A stretch of DNA of 64,000 bases, taken from assembly GCA_013180625.2 (NCBI GenBank), contig SNVD02003435.1, forward strand, positions 62,001 to 126,000. Direction: 5' to 3'. The translations under genes and the position numbers were made by a program. The DNA comes from Boswellia sacra (Eukaryota; Streptophyta; Magnoliopsida; Sapindales; Burseraceae). Of the stretch, positions 1-11,089 are shown piece by piece. Under the pieces are notes generated by a model. That model had not been told where the DNA came from and ran no database searches. It saw only the letters and a program-made list of their open reading frames with translations. The first letter of the stretch is position 1, and every line of letters begins with the position of its first letter.

Positions 1-2040
1 CCGTTTTCTATTTTCTTTGAATTTTCTAGGCATGTATTCATGTAAAGACTTCAATTTCTTTCTTTTAGGAATACCACAAGAACAAGATGTGTGGGGTGTT
101 TTCTAGACCCCATAGTTGGTTTCTAGAGATAGAGAATAAGGCTGTTAGGAGTAGGATTGCTGATACCAAGTTCTATGAGTTTATCACTTGTCTTTTGCAT
201 ACCCTTTGGTACATCAATCGTCGAGCATTAGCTGCTTTGTGTGAGAGGCAGATGGACACGACCAACACATTCCATCTTTTGATTAGGGAGAAGACTATCA
301 TGCTTTTGGACATTGTTGCCTTGACCAGCCTTTCATATGGTGGTGAGCTAATTCCTATTAATGCATGCATTATGGATTCAAGGGATCAACAGGATTTGAT
401 TCGATAGCTTTTAAGATGTGAGGTGGAGGTTCAAAGTAATGTTGCCATTCGATACATTCCTTTGCACGAATATTGGAAATTGAGGTGCAACCTAACTCCA
501 GTCGAGGTAGACTAATATGCTCGCAGCTTCATTGTCTATCTACTCAGTACGACCCTCTTTGCCAATGCATCAAATACCATTGCTTTGACTTTACTTCCTA
601 CCCTCTAGGATCTCGATTGAGTGAAGGATTTTGATTAGGGTCGTGCTACTCTCGGTCAGCTATATTTTGGTTTGGATCGATCCTGTCGAGGCATTGCTAG
701 GATCACTAGATTTGCTTTAACTCTTGAGGTAACTTCTTTCTTCTTTGCACCTTCATATTTTGTCCGTATGACTTTCATTTCTAATTCTGTACTATCCATG
801 ATAGACGTGGACATATGAGTTAGGAGTTCTACCTTCTCCTCTTCCTGCTTATGAGGATTCTTTCTTCCCATGGATAAAGAGGTGGGCTAAACGTCTTGCT
901 GAGCTTAAAAGGTCTCATGAACTAGAGTTCTTTCATGATTACATTCATACGATGACCTGGGACAAGGTAAAAAGACATTATAGTCAATATTTTCATTTAT
1001 ATCAGAATCTTATCATGCTTTTCTACTCTTCACAGATTCACTCTGAGTGGTAAGGTCCTGAGGAGAATCGGTTCACTACTATGAGGGTTGCTTCCCCCTT
1101 CAACTTATACTGCATCCTCCTTCCTTATGTGAACAACATGATGCGGCATTTGGGTGATCACATGTGAGATTGGTACAAGGCCCAACACACTATATGAATC
1201 CTCATTCACCACTAGTTCTGATGATAGATTTAGCTGATTTGGCTATAGAGCCAGAGGTATTAGACTACACGACTGGGATTCACTTGAGCAGGATCGAATT
1301 CCCATTTATGACGACTTCCTACATTGACTGGGTTTGAGCCTTCTTGTTATATACTAGACCTAGCCGATCCACTGATGAGATTCCTCATCCCTTTGCTTTC
1401 TCCAACCGTGCTAGCAACTCTTTTGTCCGTTGTAGGAAGAGATTGAGAGCCTCCTCTTTAGGTATTGGCACATCATCTTCTTTTTCTACTATCGCTCAAC
1501 AACCATATCCACCTCCAGCTCCTTCAACTACCCCAGTTGTTCCAGCCGGTCATGTGATTGGTGACCTCCAAGCTCATCCCAACAATGTTATCTATACATA
1601 GGATGCCAACAAACAAATCAGTAGTTATGTGATCACTGAGGATCCGAACATGCCTATTCCTTTTGTTCCTCAAGACACTACTCTGGTAAGTCTTTTGAGT
1701 GTGTGTTTCTTAAGTTTTCTATCAGTCTTTAATCAATCATTAATCATAAAAAAAATATAATGCGATACAAGTACCATGAACTTCCATGGAGCGAGTTTTT
1801 CGTTTGCAGGCCACTTCTCATGGATATGTTTTGCATATGTCATATCAGTATCAGGTAGAATACCCTTCTATGCTTAATGTATGCATGATTTATGTTCTAA
1901 TAGTTTTTCTAACAATATGATTCTTTTGCTTGGTTAGACAAGTCATCAAGAGGTTGCTCGTCTAAAGCCTGAGGTTGAGCTTCTTTAGGCCCAGGTTGCT
2001 CCTTTCTCTTTCTATATCGACAATGATGGCAATGAGTAAG
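1..2040 (+). pseudogene. Plant-mobile-domain (PMD) gene remnant, multi-exon
   Basis: Plus-strand reading frames match the plant mobile domain (PF10536, MAIN/MAIL-like). The clearest block is at 87-407, with the FHLP-GEMT-like segment FHLLIREKTIMLLDIVALTS. A second block at about 510-729 has a YARSFIVYLLSTTLF motif and ends in a leucine-rich stretch. Probable GT-AG introns lie at about 730-804, 967-1034, 1687-1810 and 1856-1938, so the gene kept introns. Several in-frame stops and frame changes (for example after 407) make it a pseudogene. It lies just beyond the integrase end of a minus-strand Tat element and is antisense to it. Tat elements are known to carry extra antisense ORFs between pol and the 3' LTR, and I infer that origin. 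PMD proteins act in transposon silencing and as transposon passengers. The start lies outside the window. Confidence 0.65.
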
Positions 2041-2580
2041 GATTATCACGATCGACTTCTTTCGTGATTTCTTTTGTTTATTTTGCTTCTATGTATGAAC
2101 TTCTATGATGCCTAATCCAATGTAAACAATTTTCAGAAACCTAGTGAAAATTTTCTATTTTCAATTCCATACACTTTGTGTATTGTGCTAAGTTTACATC
2201 CAAATTTGTTCAAATATGTCTCTACATCATCATTTATTAATTCTAAATAAAACTATGAAATCTAAAAGCCACATGCTTGAAATCGCTCATTGGTACGGGT
2301 TACGAAAGTTGTGAAACTCACGAAAAAAGGAGTAGGACGGGCAATTTTGCCCTAACAGCCGCCAACCGGCCACCAGACCATCGGGCAGCTATTGGACAGC
2401 TGACTATCTGTCATACAATAATTGACTACCAATCAAATGATCAATTGGTGGTTCTCCAATGATTTTTCCTCTCTTTTTTCCTTTTCTATCTCGTTTTGTA
2501 CACTATTTAAGGGTTGTTCCTCTTTGCTACTTCTCTACACCTTTTCTCTCATTTCTTGAGATTTTTTTTCACTTTTCTCA
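2041..2580. other. Non-coding stretch between two antisense gene remnants
   Basis: This AT-rich stretch holds no convincing gene. A 61-codon frame at 2277-2462 has no recognisable domain and is probably chance. Pyrimidine-rich sequence just before 2581 could be the leader of the following gene remnant. Confidence 0.4.
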
Positions 2581-4025
2581 ATGCCTCTTTGTGCCATCCA
2601 ACATATCTACGACGTCTCTCAAGGTCCACTAGTCTCTTTTAAAGCCTTTGAAAGATGAAGGTTGGAAATAACTTGAATCTATCGGTCTTTATCATTTGAA
2701 GTTTCTTCGTCATGTCAAGCTCGACGTCCTTTTTCTTAAGGATTGTACAACCTTCTGGGATCCTCACGATCACATCTTCCATTTCAATGGGCAAGAGCTT
2801 TGCCTTCTGTATGAGGAATTCTCTGCAGTACTCGATCGTCACTCATCCAATTTTGAGAGCCTCATTCTTCCCACTATCCAGACACTATCAGCATTTGATC
2901 TTGCCCACTTCTTTGACTTCGTGATTTTCACCATACTTTACTCGGAATAATGGACAGGACTTCATATGTTGGCTTTGCCTTCTTCAATTCTACCTTCTTG
3001 TACAATTTCTACTGGTCTTATCCTACAGTTTTGGAGATCCATATCTTGTTACCATCATTCCTAATATGGGACTCAATTTCAAAATTGTTCCCTTGATTTT
3101 AGCCGAGACATTGATCAAACTAGATCGAGTTAGGATTGACCCAAGTCAGTGGTTTGGTGGCAGTCTCCTACTTCTTTAGGTTTTTCCTTTGTGATTCATT
3201 TCATTTCATTGGTAATTTTTTTTACGCTCTAATTTTTTTCTAAGCCACCCTTTTTTGGGTTTTCGACTTAGCCAGCTTGCCCTAACTTTTGCCTATGCCG
3301 GCCTTTTCAGGTTTTTAACTTAGAGGGCTCTTCTTTTTTCTCATGTCCTAACTTTTGCCTAAACTGCTATTTTTGGGTCTTTAGCTTAGCAAGCTTACCT
3401 TAATTTTTGCGTAAGCCACCTTTTTAGGATTTCAACTAAGTAGGCTCTTTTTCTTTTCTTATTTTCCTTTACTTCTTTTCCTCAAATTTTCTTACAAGAG
3501 AGGTTGTCTATTCGAGCATCACCTGAATAAGACATTTCGTGTTATAGCCCTCACCTTTATACGAGGAGAAGAGTTGAAAGGCGTTCCTCTTTGATTGACT
3601 TGATCCGAGTCATTCCTAATACTCAGATTTGCTAGCACTGTCTATGGTAGGGATTAGAGCATGCGACAATCTTGACCTATATCACATGCAGGCCTTTAGC
3701 GGGTTTCACCCATAGTTCATTTTATGATGCTGCTAGACTGCATCAACAGTATGGTCTAAAGCAAAGGATCGTGGATTTACCGACTGCTTTTGGTCTTGGA
3801 AGACTGTTCACTCGTTTCTTATAGCGTGTGAATGATTCTTTGCCATATCGCACCATCGAGAGGAATCTATTCTGTGACCTTAAGTTTAAGATAGATGACC
3901 AGTACAAGGATTAGGTGACCTTTCAAGCTTCCATCCCTAATCCTAATAATCGAGCTAAATGGTGTCGTGAGCGATACGACGAGCCTATTCGTAGTCCATC
4001 GAAGAGGCATAGGCAACATTGTTAG
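2581..4025 (+). pseudogene. DUF7745-like transposon-associated gene remnant
   Basis: Plus-strand fragments resemble the DUF7745 family found in and around plant gypsy elements. At 2696-2950 a segment reads TTFWDPHDHIFHFNGQELCL followed by an LYEEFSAVLD block, matching the family pattern of a W-D-P, an F-x-F and an 'ELTPTLEEY'-type motif. A later block at about 3500-4025 ends in a basic tail (RSPSKRHRQHC) and a TAG. The middle (about 3190-3500) is non-coding and repeat-rich, probably an intron. Stops and frame shifts make it a pseudogene. Its strand is opposite to the neighbouring Tat pol, so it may be a second antisense passenger of that element. No biochemical function is established for the family. 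Confidence 0.5.
3241..3450. repeat. Degenerate tandem repeat, about 50-66 bp period
   Basis: The motif CCTAACTTTTGCCT recurs at 3281 and 3347, with a variant at 3398. Each copy alternates with a 'TTTGGGTTTTCGACTTAGC'-like segment. The copies have drifted and lie inside the probable intron of the DUF7745-like remnant. Confidence 0.6.
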
Positions 4026-4247
4026 TTACTTAGATGTTTGATGTTTTTCTTTTGTTATCATATAGAATAATAAGACATTTCAAAAGGCATATTTATTCCA
4101 AACAATTTCATTTCATTAATAAGAGTACCATCTTTTGTCTTTCAAATGACATGTGCACAATGAGACACCTCATATCATTAATAAGCCATTTCTAATTTTC
4201 TGATTAATTATTTTTCCTCTCACTTTTCTCTTCACTCTTTGTTTTTT

Positions 4248-5480
4248 TATACATAATACTTCTTCAACCTGTCCATGTTAATAGGTTCAGTGAACTCATT
4301 CCCTTCCATGTTTGATAGAATGATGGCTCCAATGGACGTGACTTCGTTATAACAAATGGACCATCTTAGTTGGGTTTGAATTTCCTTTTCGGATCAAATA
4401 CAATTGGCCTTGCTTTCTTAAGGACTAACTCTCATTCTTCGAACTTCCTTGCCTTTATTCTTTAGTTAAAGGCTCGAGCAACTATTTCTAGTATAATTGC
4501 ATGTGGTATCTGGCCTTTATTCTTTTCTCATCGATAAAGGCCAATAGTTCACATTTATTACGAATCTACTCCCCTTCAGGAACTTCTACTTCAATCAAAA
4601 GTCTCACTGATTTCATTTCTATCTTGATTGGTAGGATCGCTTCTGAACCATACGCCAACAAGAAGGGCGTCATGCCTATCGAACTTCTGGGTGTTGTTTT
4701 ATTACCCCATGACATGAACAACAACTTCTCTACCCAATCTTTATATGTCTACACCACCTTGGCCGACATCTTCTTGATGTTTTTATTGGCTGCTTCTACT
4801 ACTCCATTAGGTTGTGGCTTGTCAGGAAATGATTTATGGTGTTCGATTCCATACTTCTCAAATAAGGCCTTATTTTCTGTCTAAAAATGAACCTTATTGT
4901 CAATTATGACATGGTGTGATACTCTAAATCTGCATATGATACTCTTCTCAATAACCTCACCATCTGCTTTACTCGTAGTTTACTATAGGACTCAACTTCT
5001 ATCCATTTGGTGAAGTAGCCAATCGCCACTACCACATATCGATGCCTATTAGAAGCTGACGACCTTATTTTGCCTATAATGTCAATACCCTATGTAGCAA
5101 AGGGCCATAATGTTGTCATCCCTTGTAGCTTTAAAGATGGCTGATGAATCAAATATTCATTGATCTGACATTGGTGACAATTTTTCATAAATCAAACACA
5201 GTTTGTCCCCTTGGTTAGCTAGTAAAACGCTCACCTCATAATCTTCTTCGCGAGAACTAGCCCATTCACGTGTCGCCCATATACACCACTATGGATTTCT
5301 TCCATTAGTCTCCTTGCTTCTTTCTCATCAACAAACCTCAGTTGCATCCCTTTTGGCATTCTCTTGTACATCACCCCCTAATGACCAGTAAATTGTTGGG
5401 CTAACTTTTGTAACACAACCCTATCCTTCTCGCTGGCCTCATCAGGCAAAATCCCCTCTTCTAACTATCTCTTCAAGTCA
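4248..5480 (-). pseudogene. Tat integrase remnant
   Basis: The minus strand gives an HHCC zinc-finger trace (HSGVYGRH ... CHQCQ) at about 5160-5300. It is followed by the first catalytic-aspartate block, GIDIIGKI, at about 5070. The C-terminal part at 4248-4440 reads PIVFDPKRKFKPNWDGPFVI, a typical gypsy integrase C-terminal segment. Frame shifts and in-frame stops interrupt it throughout. Integrase would insert the element cDNA; this copy cannot be functional. Confidence 0.75.
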
Positions 5481-6060
5481 TAGAACCATGGCTTCTCATT
5501 CACTTCTATTTCCATTACATAAGGTTCAATATAACAAGGACACCATGCTTGTGATATCACTATTGGTCTCATTAATAATTCTTGCGTGCTTGCCCAAACT
5601 GATGCCAATGAAGCCAATACGTCAGCCAGCTAATTCTTACTTCTAGAAAGATGGGTGAAGATGCACAACTTGAACCTCCCAATCAACCTTTTGATGTGTT
5701 CAAGGTACGGTTTTAACTTCCCTTCTCATAGATCCTAATCTTCATTAGCTTGAGAGATCACCAATCTTGAATCTTCCAACACTTCTATTTCATCAATGCC
5801 CATAGCAATCACAATTTCCAAACCAAAGGGATAGGTTTCTTATTCAACCATATTATTGGTGACTTTTAACTTCATCTTCTTAGTGAATGGAATGACTTCT
5901 TTAGTTAGTGACATTAGAATAACTCCTATTCTAGCACAATTGATTAACAGCTCCATCAAAGAACATCCTCCATCCCACTTTGAGATTGCCCCCGATGTTC
6001 ATCTTGGAATTCCAACCAGGTTTGTAGCCAAGAATTTCGCTACTACTCTTCCCTTCACTA
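5480..6060 (-). pseudogene. Tat second (archaeal-type) RNase H remnant
   Basis: Between the first RNase H and the integrase the minus strand reads a WDGG start, a VTNNMVE block and a VLEDSRLVISQANED block. These correspond to the D, E and D positions of the extra RNase H of Tat elements. At least one in-frame stop follows VTNNMVE. Its presence supports the lineage call. Confidence 0.65.
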
Positions 6061-6127
6061 CCTTCTTGGTCACGTACTCAATGTCGAATTTTGATAATTG
6101 TACTAGCCATCTTACTAACTTCCCCAC

Positions 6128-6470
6128 CTATTTTGATACCTCGTAAAGGTACTTCATCGGATCCTCCTTTAAGACAACATTAATTTTATAGGACTCAAAA
6201 TAATGCTTCAATTTCTTTGACACCCAAACCATGGCCAAGCATGTTTTCTCCACGTAGATATACTTTGTCTCATACGGTAGCAACTTCTGGCCAAGATAAT
6301 AGATGGCATGCTTTATACCCCTCTTGTCTTCTCGTGCTAGCATAAAACTGATGACTTCCTCCTTAAAAGCCAGGTAAAGAATTAAATTCTTCCCAGGTTT
6401 TGACGATCTCAAAACTGGGGGACTCTACAAGTATTTCTTAATCCTTTCAAATGCCTTTTGGCACTAATAA
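6128..6470 (-). pseudogene. Tat RNase H remnant
   Basis: An open stretch of 94 codons on the minus strand reads ILYLAFKEEVISFMLAREDK, then IYYLGQKLLPYETKY and KKLKHYFESYKINVV. This is the usual gypsy RNase H layout after RT. The first catalytic position is eroded. It would degrade RNA in the RNA/DNA hybrid during reverse transcription. Confidence 0.75.
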
Positions 6471-6559
6471 TTCCACTTTATTGGTTGATCCTTCTTCAAA
6501 ATCCTGAAGATCGATGGACAAACGGTTGTCAATTTAGAGATGAATCGACTGATATACTG

Positions 6560-7290
6560 GATCTTTCTAGAAACCCTTGAACTTCTTTTTTGATCTTGGG
6601 TGGTTGGATCTCCATAATGGCCTTGACCTTGTCTGGATCTACTTTTATCCGCTTCTTGTCAACTACAAAACCCTAATAACTTCCCTCAGGTAACTCCAAA
6701 CACACACTTCTTTGGATTTAGCCGCGGCTTGTATTTTTTCACCTTTTCAAGGAACCTATCTAAGGCCTCTAAGTGCCTCTCTCGAGTCTTGGATTTCACC
6801 ATCATCTCATCCATATAAACTTCTATCTCCTAATGCATCATCACATGAAACAGTATCATCGCCATTCGTTGGTAAGTGGCCCCTACATTCTTCAATTTGA
6901 AAGGCATCACCTTGTAACAATAGGTTCCGTATTCCATAATGGAGGTCGGCTTCATCTCATCTTGATTAGCCGTCATTATCTGGTTATATCTAGAAAACCC
7001 ATCTACGAAAGAAAACATTAAACTAGCAGCAGCGTTATCTACCTATACATCGATTTGAGGCAAAGGGAAATCATCCTTTGTTGAGGTCTTGTTCAAGTCT
7101 TGATAGTCCACACACATTCGAACCCTTCCATCCTTATTTGATACCAGCACGATATTGGCTAACCATTCTGGATATTTCATGACTCCTAGGAACTTGCCTT
7201 CAATTTGCTTGGAGACTTTCTCTTTGATTTTCTGAGCCCATCTGGTCTCATCCTCCTTAATTTATATTTAACTGGCTTTATATGTGGATA
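6560..7290 (-). pseudogene. Tat reverse transcriptase remnant
   Basis: Minus-strand motifs in order are NKDGRVRMCVDYQDLNK, then FSFVDGFSRYNQI, the YGTYCYKVMPF block, ATYQRMAMILFHVMMH and EVYMDEMMVKSK. The catalytic box, normally Y-x-D-D, reads YMDE here, so the second aspartate is lost. Frame breaks also occur near 6840. This would be the element's RT; it is dead in this copy. Confidence 0.85.
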
Positions 7291-7390
7291 AGTTGGAATT
7301 ATATGCTCAGCAATGCTTCTCTCGATTATGGGGATGTCATCATAGGACCAGGCGAAGACTTCTTCATGTTTCTTTAGTAATTTTTCAAAC

Positions 7391-7412
7391 CTCTCTCTCT
7401 CTCTCTCTCTCC
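7391..7412. repeat. (CT)n microsatellite
   Basis: About eleven CT dinucleotides sit within the protease-RT linker of the Tat element. Confidence 0.9.
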
Positions 7413-8213
7413 AAGTGTTGTATCAAATGTAATACATATCTTCTTTGGTTTTTCGATTGTACCAAGATTAATGTCATGAGTTTGAATGGTATGGATGTCA
7501 AATATGCTAATGAAATGCAAATTATCGTGTATAATGCCATTAGAAAAGACATCACACAAGTAAGCAAAATGATTCTTTATTGCATCAAATTTAGGAACAT
7601 AAACAATGTCCTCTTCTTTGAAGAGGTTGGATACAAATACATCCTCATAAGATACATCTTTGATTCCTTTTTTGATGAAAGCAACAAGGTCGATGGACGA
7701 GTCCGTTGGCGATGCTTGATCTTAAGGCTTCTCCTCCCTGATGGTCATCCTCTTCATTTCTTCAACCAATTCATTCCTCTTGGAGATTCTTGCCTGAAGG
7801 ATATCTTTGAAGATCTCAAATCCGGGCTTTAACATTCCCTTGAAAACCCATGGTTCAACAGCTCCCACATACTTCGTATCTTAGGCTTTGACAAACTTAA
7901 TGAATCTCCCCTTCTTGGTTTCGAAGTTTTCTTCTTCTTCTTTAGAACTGTAGCCTAAACCTCTTCTAGAAGTTTGGCCTTTGAAATCTAGGAAGGATGG
8001 TAAGCCACTTCAATTCCTCCCAAGCCTAGTTCTTGGCAAATATCTTTGTTTCTTCATTATTCTAGCTACAATTGGGCTGACTTAATCGAGTATGGCTACA
8101 TGAAAGCCTCTCATGTGAGGTATTTCTCCCACTTTCATGCTTAGAGTAACTGGTGCATTAGTTGAGGCTGCATGAATGGTTATAATCTCCTTATCCATGT
8201 TGAATCACATCTT
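7413..8213 (-). pseudogene. Tat protease-RT linker
   Basis: This segment on the minus strand joins the protease and RT. It keeps partial frames (for example a stretch reading ISKRNELVEEMKRMTI) but no recognised catalytic motif. A plus-strand frame of 182 codons at 7284-7832 crosses it; it has no domain and is an antisense shadow. Confidence 0.5.
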
Positions 8214-8531
8214 CTAATGTAAAGTGAAAAGGAGTCCACCCAGCGGATGGAATAATGCTTGTCCCAAAAAGGTAGCAAATGTTACTAAAATGTCGAGGAC
8301 TGTAAATTCGATAATGACTTCAATTGGCCCAGTTTTTACCAAGGCTTTGAAGATCCCAAGAGCACTCCTTTTTGAGTCATCGACCCTTATCACTATTTCA
8401 CAAGGCTTAAGTTCGTCTTCATTGACTCCATACTTGTGTAATAACTTCATAGGCACAATGTAAATGGTAGACCCATCATCCATCATGATGCAAAGAGATG
8501 TCTTTCCACCAATTTCTACAATGATAAACAA
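8214..8531 (-). pseudogene. Tat aspartic protease remnant
   Basis: A 105-codon minus-strand frame contains DDGSTIYIVPMKLLHKYGV. This aligns with the DxGS-S-N-hydrophobic motif of plant gypsy proteases. The conserved C-terminal part (VIRVDDSKRSALG ... IIEFTVLDI) follows. Protease would cleave Gag-Pol. Flanking frames are broken, so it survives only as a fragment. Confidence 0.75.
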
Positions 8532-9072
8532 TGGTCTGTTATGATTCCTTCATTCAAAAGGTAAATCTTCATCGGTAAAGGTGATCACTCCCTTCTCATT
8601 TACCCTCTTAGGTGCTCCTTTGATTAAGATAGTCAACATTTCATTTCTAGTGGCAGTTATTGATATTTCCATCTCTACGAAAGCCTTCGCCATGGCTTCT
8701 CTATGCTTTTAGGATGATATTAGCAAATCCCAAATGTTAGCATTTACTTGGGTCTTCTTCAATTGCTTGATAACTTGATCCACTTCTTCTTCCTTGGAAA
8801 CTTTTTTGCCTTTCTCAACTATCTTTTCAGTTGTTTTCTCCTTTTCCTTCTCATGGTAAAATCTACCACTCCTTGTCACTCTTTGGACATTCTTTCTCTT
8901 ACCCCTTAGTGTTTCTCCCTCATGTGTTTCTCCCTGAATTCTTATTTCTTCTTTTTCATCAACTCCTAAAGTCAGCCTAAAGTTTGGAAGGGTCTAGACT
9001 TTAGGGATGTCATACCGAATCCCTATGACTCTCACTTCTTTACACTTCCTAGGCAAACTCTCTCTTCTCACA
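8532..9072 (-). pseudogene. Tat gag-protease spacer (left side of the insertion)
   Basis: The minus strand gives a lysine/glutamate-rich low-complexity peptide (for example EKEKEKTTEKIVEKGKKVSK) that precedes the protease. It stops at the Athila insertion and continues on the other side at 20267. Confidence 0.6.
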
Positions 9073-9077
9073 AGACT
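9073..9077. repeat. Target-site duplication AGACT (left)
   Basis: AGACT directly precedes the LTR end at 9078 and is repeated exactly at 20262-20266 after the other LTR. Five bases is the usual gypsy duplication length. Confidence 0.92.
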
Positions 9078-10439
9078 TGACACATCCGAAAAAGGATTAT
9101 CCCCCAAGTATAGGAGTGTCGAAGTAATAAAACTTGGTGAGACCGGGGTCGATCCACGAGGAAGGAGATTTTAGCGCTCATATTATAAGCTAAGCAAATA
9201 CGATATGATGATTCAAAGATATGACAAGATAATATCAACAATGGATGAGAATAATTAAAATGCGCAAGTAAAAGGAATTAACACAATAATAATAAAAGCT
9301 AAGGTTAGGGGATCCGCCCTTGATATTTCGAATAAGGATAATTAGCCCATTTTAGTTATATGAAATATATTTGTTTCATTACCAACATTTATACCACTTC
9401 TTGTAAATGGGTTCAAGCATCCAAGGTGCCAATCACCATATGTCTACAACAAATCAAGGTTCCTAACTAGATTCGTGTCGGTAAGGAAGAACCATACATC
9501 ATCTAGAAAGGATCCAAGCATTTGATGTGCCAAGGATTGTCGACAATAGATCAAGACCTCCACTTTACGAGTGGCGTCAAGATTGATTAAGAAATTAAAT
9601 ATAAATCATATTGAATAAACATTATAAGATTAAGATTATTAAGCACATATTAAGGGTTAGAGAATCCTTATTCTCATATCAAGGGTTTCACCCTTTCACC
9701 TTAGCAAAAGAGAAATTAGAAGAACATTATAATAGAAAGAAAATAAAATGCAAGAAAAAGAAATTCATTAATAACATAAACACACAAAACACAATACAAG
9801 ATCCTAGCCAAAGCCAAAATGTTCCAGCCAAGGCCAAGATGCTGTAATGGGTCACAAGGCACCTCTATTTATAGAGACATCCAGGGGCAAACTTATCAAA
9901 TTACAAGGGCATAATTGTCAAATATTAGTTGTAAATATCTTTGACAATTGGGATCATTAGGCACCGACTTTGACTATCAATTTTGACATCGAAATGTTGT
10001 GAATTTTAATCACATGTCATCATGAAAGTTGTAGATATTTCTCTCATCTTTCTAGAACATATTTATTTGCACAATTTGGATACGTATTTTGAGAGATACG
10101 GTCCAAATACTGAGGCCTGGTTAGACTAGGTCGAGACAGTAGATAGGTTCACTTCAAGCCCAATTTTGGTCCACTAAGAGCCCGAATTTGATGATACTTA
10201 AATACAATCTTGTAGATAATTGAATCAGCTTTCCAAAACATTAAGAGTTGCACCATTCTGATCTATAAATAGAGAGTTATGCCCATTTTACCAAACCTGT
10301 AACAAAACCAAAATTAAAAGGAAGTTAATTCCAAAGATGCAAAGCTACAAATATGCTTAAGTTGAGGAATTTAATGACACTATTAATGCAATATGATGAA
10401 CTAAACTCTTATTAAACATGCATATTTAAGTGTTCATCA
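9078..10439 (-). repeat. Athila 3' LTR
   Basis: This 1,362-bp LTR starts TGATGAACAC and ends GGATGTGTCA when read on the minus strand. It is nearly identical to 18895-20261 and similar to the solo LTR at 59859-61386. A TATA-like CTATAAATAG on the minus strand lies at 9865-9874. A second TATAAATA, on the plus strand, lies near 10262. Confidence 0.93.
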
Positions 10440-10449
10440 CACCCCCCAA
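10440..10449 (-). other. Athila polypurine tract
   Basis: On the minus strand the sequence reads TTGGGGGGTG immediately before the 3' LTR start TGATGAAC. This is the expected position and composition for plus-strand priming. Confidence 0.8.
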
Positions 10450-10746
10450 CTAGCTTATTGCTAGTCCCTAGCAATTAAAGTGTTATTATTTAGAAGTGAT
10501 TTATAGAATTTTACATCTAAGGTGGTCATTATTGCACTCTCCTTGATTTTATCCAAATAAACAAACTCTCAACCAATTATTATTATTATTATTTTTATTT
10601 TTATGACTTATGTACCCTTCGGTCAAGATATCTATAAACCTTCTTTTTGTGCTCAGTCAACACATGACTATGGGACTTATTAGAAAGAAGCCATATCGGT
10701 TCTAATATTTGTTAAGGCTAACAACCTTAGGTAAGGGGCATTTATT

Positions 10747-10748
<2 letters not shown>

Positions 10749-10792
<44 letters not shown>
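10749..10792. repeat. (AT)n microsatellite
   Basis: About 22 uninterrupted AT dinucleotides lie within the Athila 3' non-coding region. Confidence 0.95.
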
Positions 10793-10795
<3 letters not shown>

Positions 10796-10814
10796 CTTTT
10801 TTTGTTAAAGGAAT

Positions 10815-10926
10815 GCATCTTTAACCCATGTAGCGAGCTTTAGGCTAATGACTCCCAGACCAATTGGTCTTAGGGCATTAGGTGTTAAGACACCCCTTCG
10901 AGCTTAACGACTCGGGTTGCCGATGC
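10815..10926 (-). other. Conserved Athila stem-loop, copy 1
   Basis: The outer arms GCATC (10815-10819) and AACCC (10823-10827) pair with GGGTT (10914-10918) and GATGC (10922-10926), leaving a 3x3 internal loop. Inside are the palindrome AGACCAATTGGTCT and the small hairpin GGTGT-TAAG-ACACC. The interior matches copies 2-4, but the outer arms do not, although each copy's arms are self-complementary. Confidence 0.65.
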
Positions 10927-10980
10927 TTTATTTTTGCTTAGAAACTTGTGGATAGTGCAATGTTCAATCCCATTAAGCTT

Positions 10981-11089
10981 TCTCCTTAATCCATGTAGCG
11001 AGCTTTGGGCTAATAGCTCCCAAACTAGTTGGTCTTAGGGTATTAGGTGTTGAGGCACCCCTCGGGCTTAATTGCTTGAATTAAGGAGG
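10981..11089 (-). other. Conserved Athila stem-loop, copy 2
   Basis: The outer arms TCTCCTTAAT (10981-10990) and ATTAAGGAGG (11080-11089) pair over 10 bases with one wobble. The interior is close to copy 1: CATGTAGCGAGCTTTGGGCT, then TTGGTCTTAGGGTATTAGGT and a GGTG...CACC hairpin. The outer arm sequence differs from copy 1 and from copies 3 and 4. Confidence 0.65.

Larger units (their letters stand above)
4248..9077 (-). mobile_element. Tat-lineage Ty3/gypsy element, pol half (decayed)
   Basis: Read on the minus strand this stretch gives protease, RT, RNase H, a second (archaeal-type) RNase H and integrase in order, ending with a C-terminal 'LKKYYV' and a stop at 4248. Two RNase H domains in this order are diagnostic of the Tat/Ogre lineage. 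Its gag and 5' LTR are at 20267-24471; the two halves were separated by the Athila insertion at 9078-20261. Many stops and frame shifts make it inactive. The 3' LTR is not in the window. Confidence 0.85.

Noticed and set aside
4501..4884. 127-codon plus-strand frame with hydrophobic stretches
   Set aside because: It is the complement of the Tat integrase region and has no independent support.
7284..7832. 182-codon plus-strand frame
   Set aside because: It is antisense to the Tat protease-RT linker, has no domain, and includes a CT microsatellite translated as Leu/Ser repeats.
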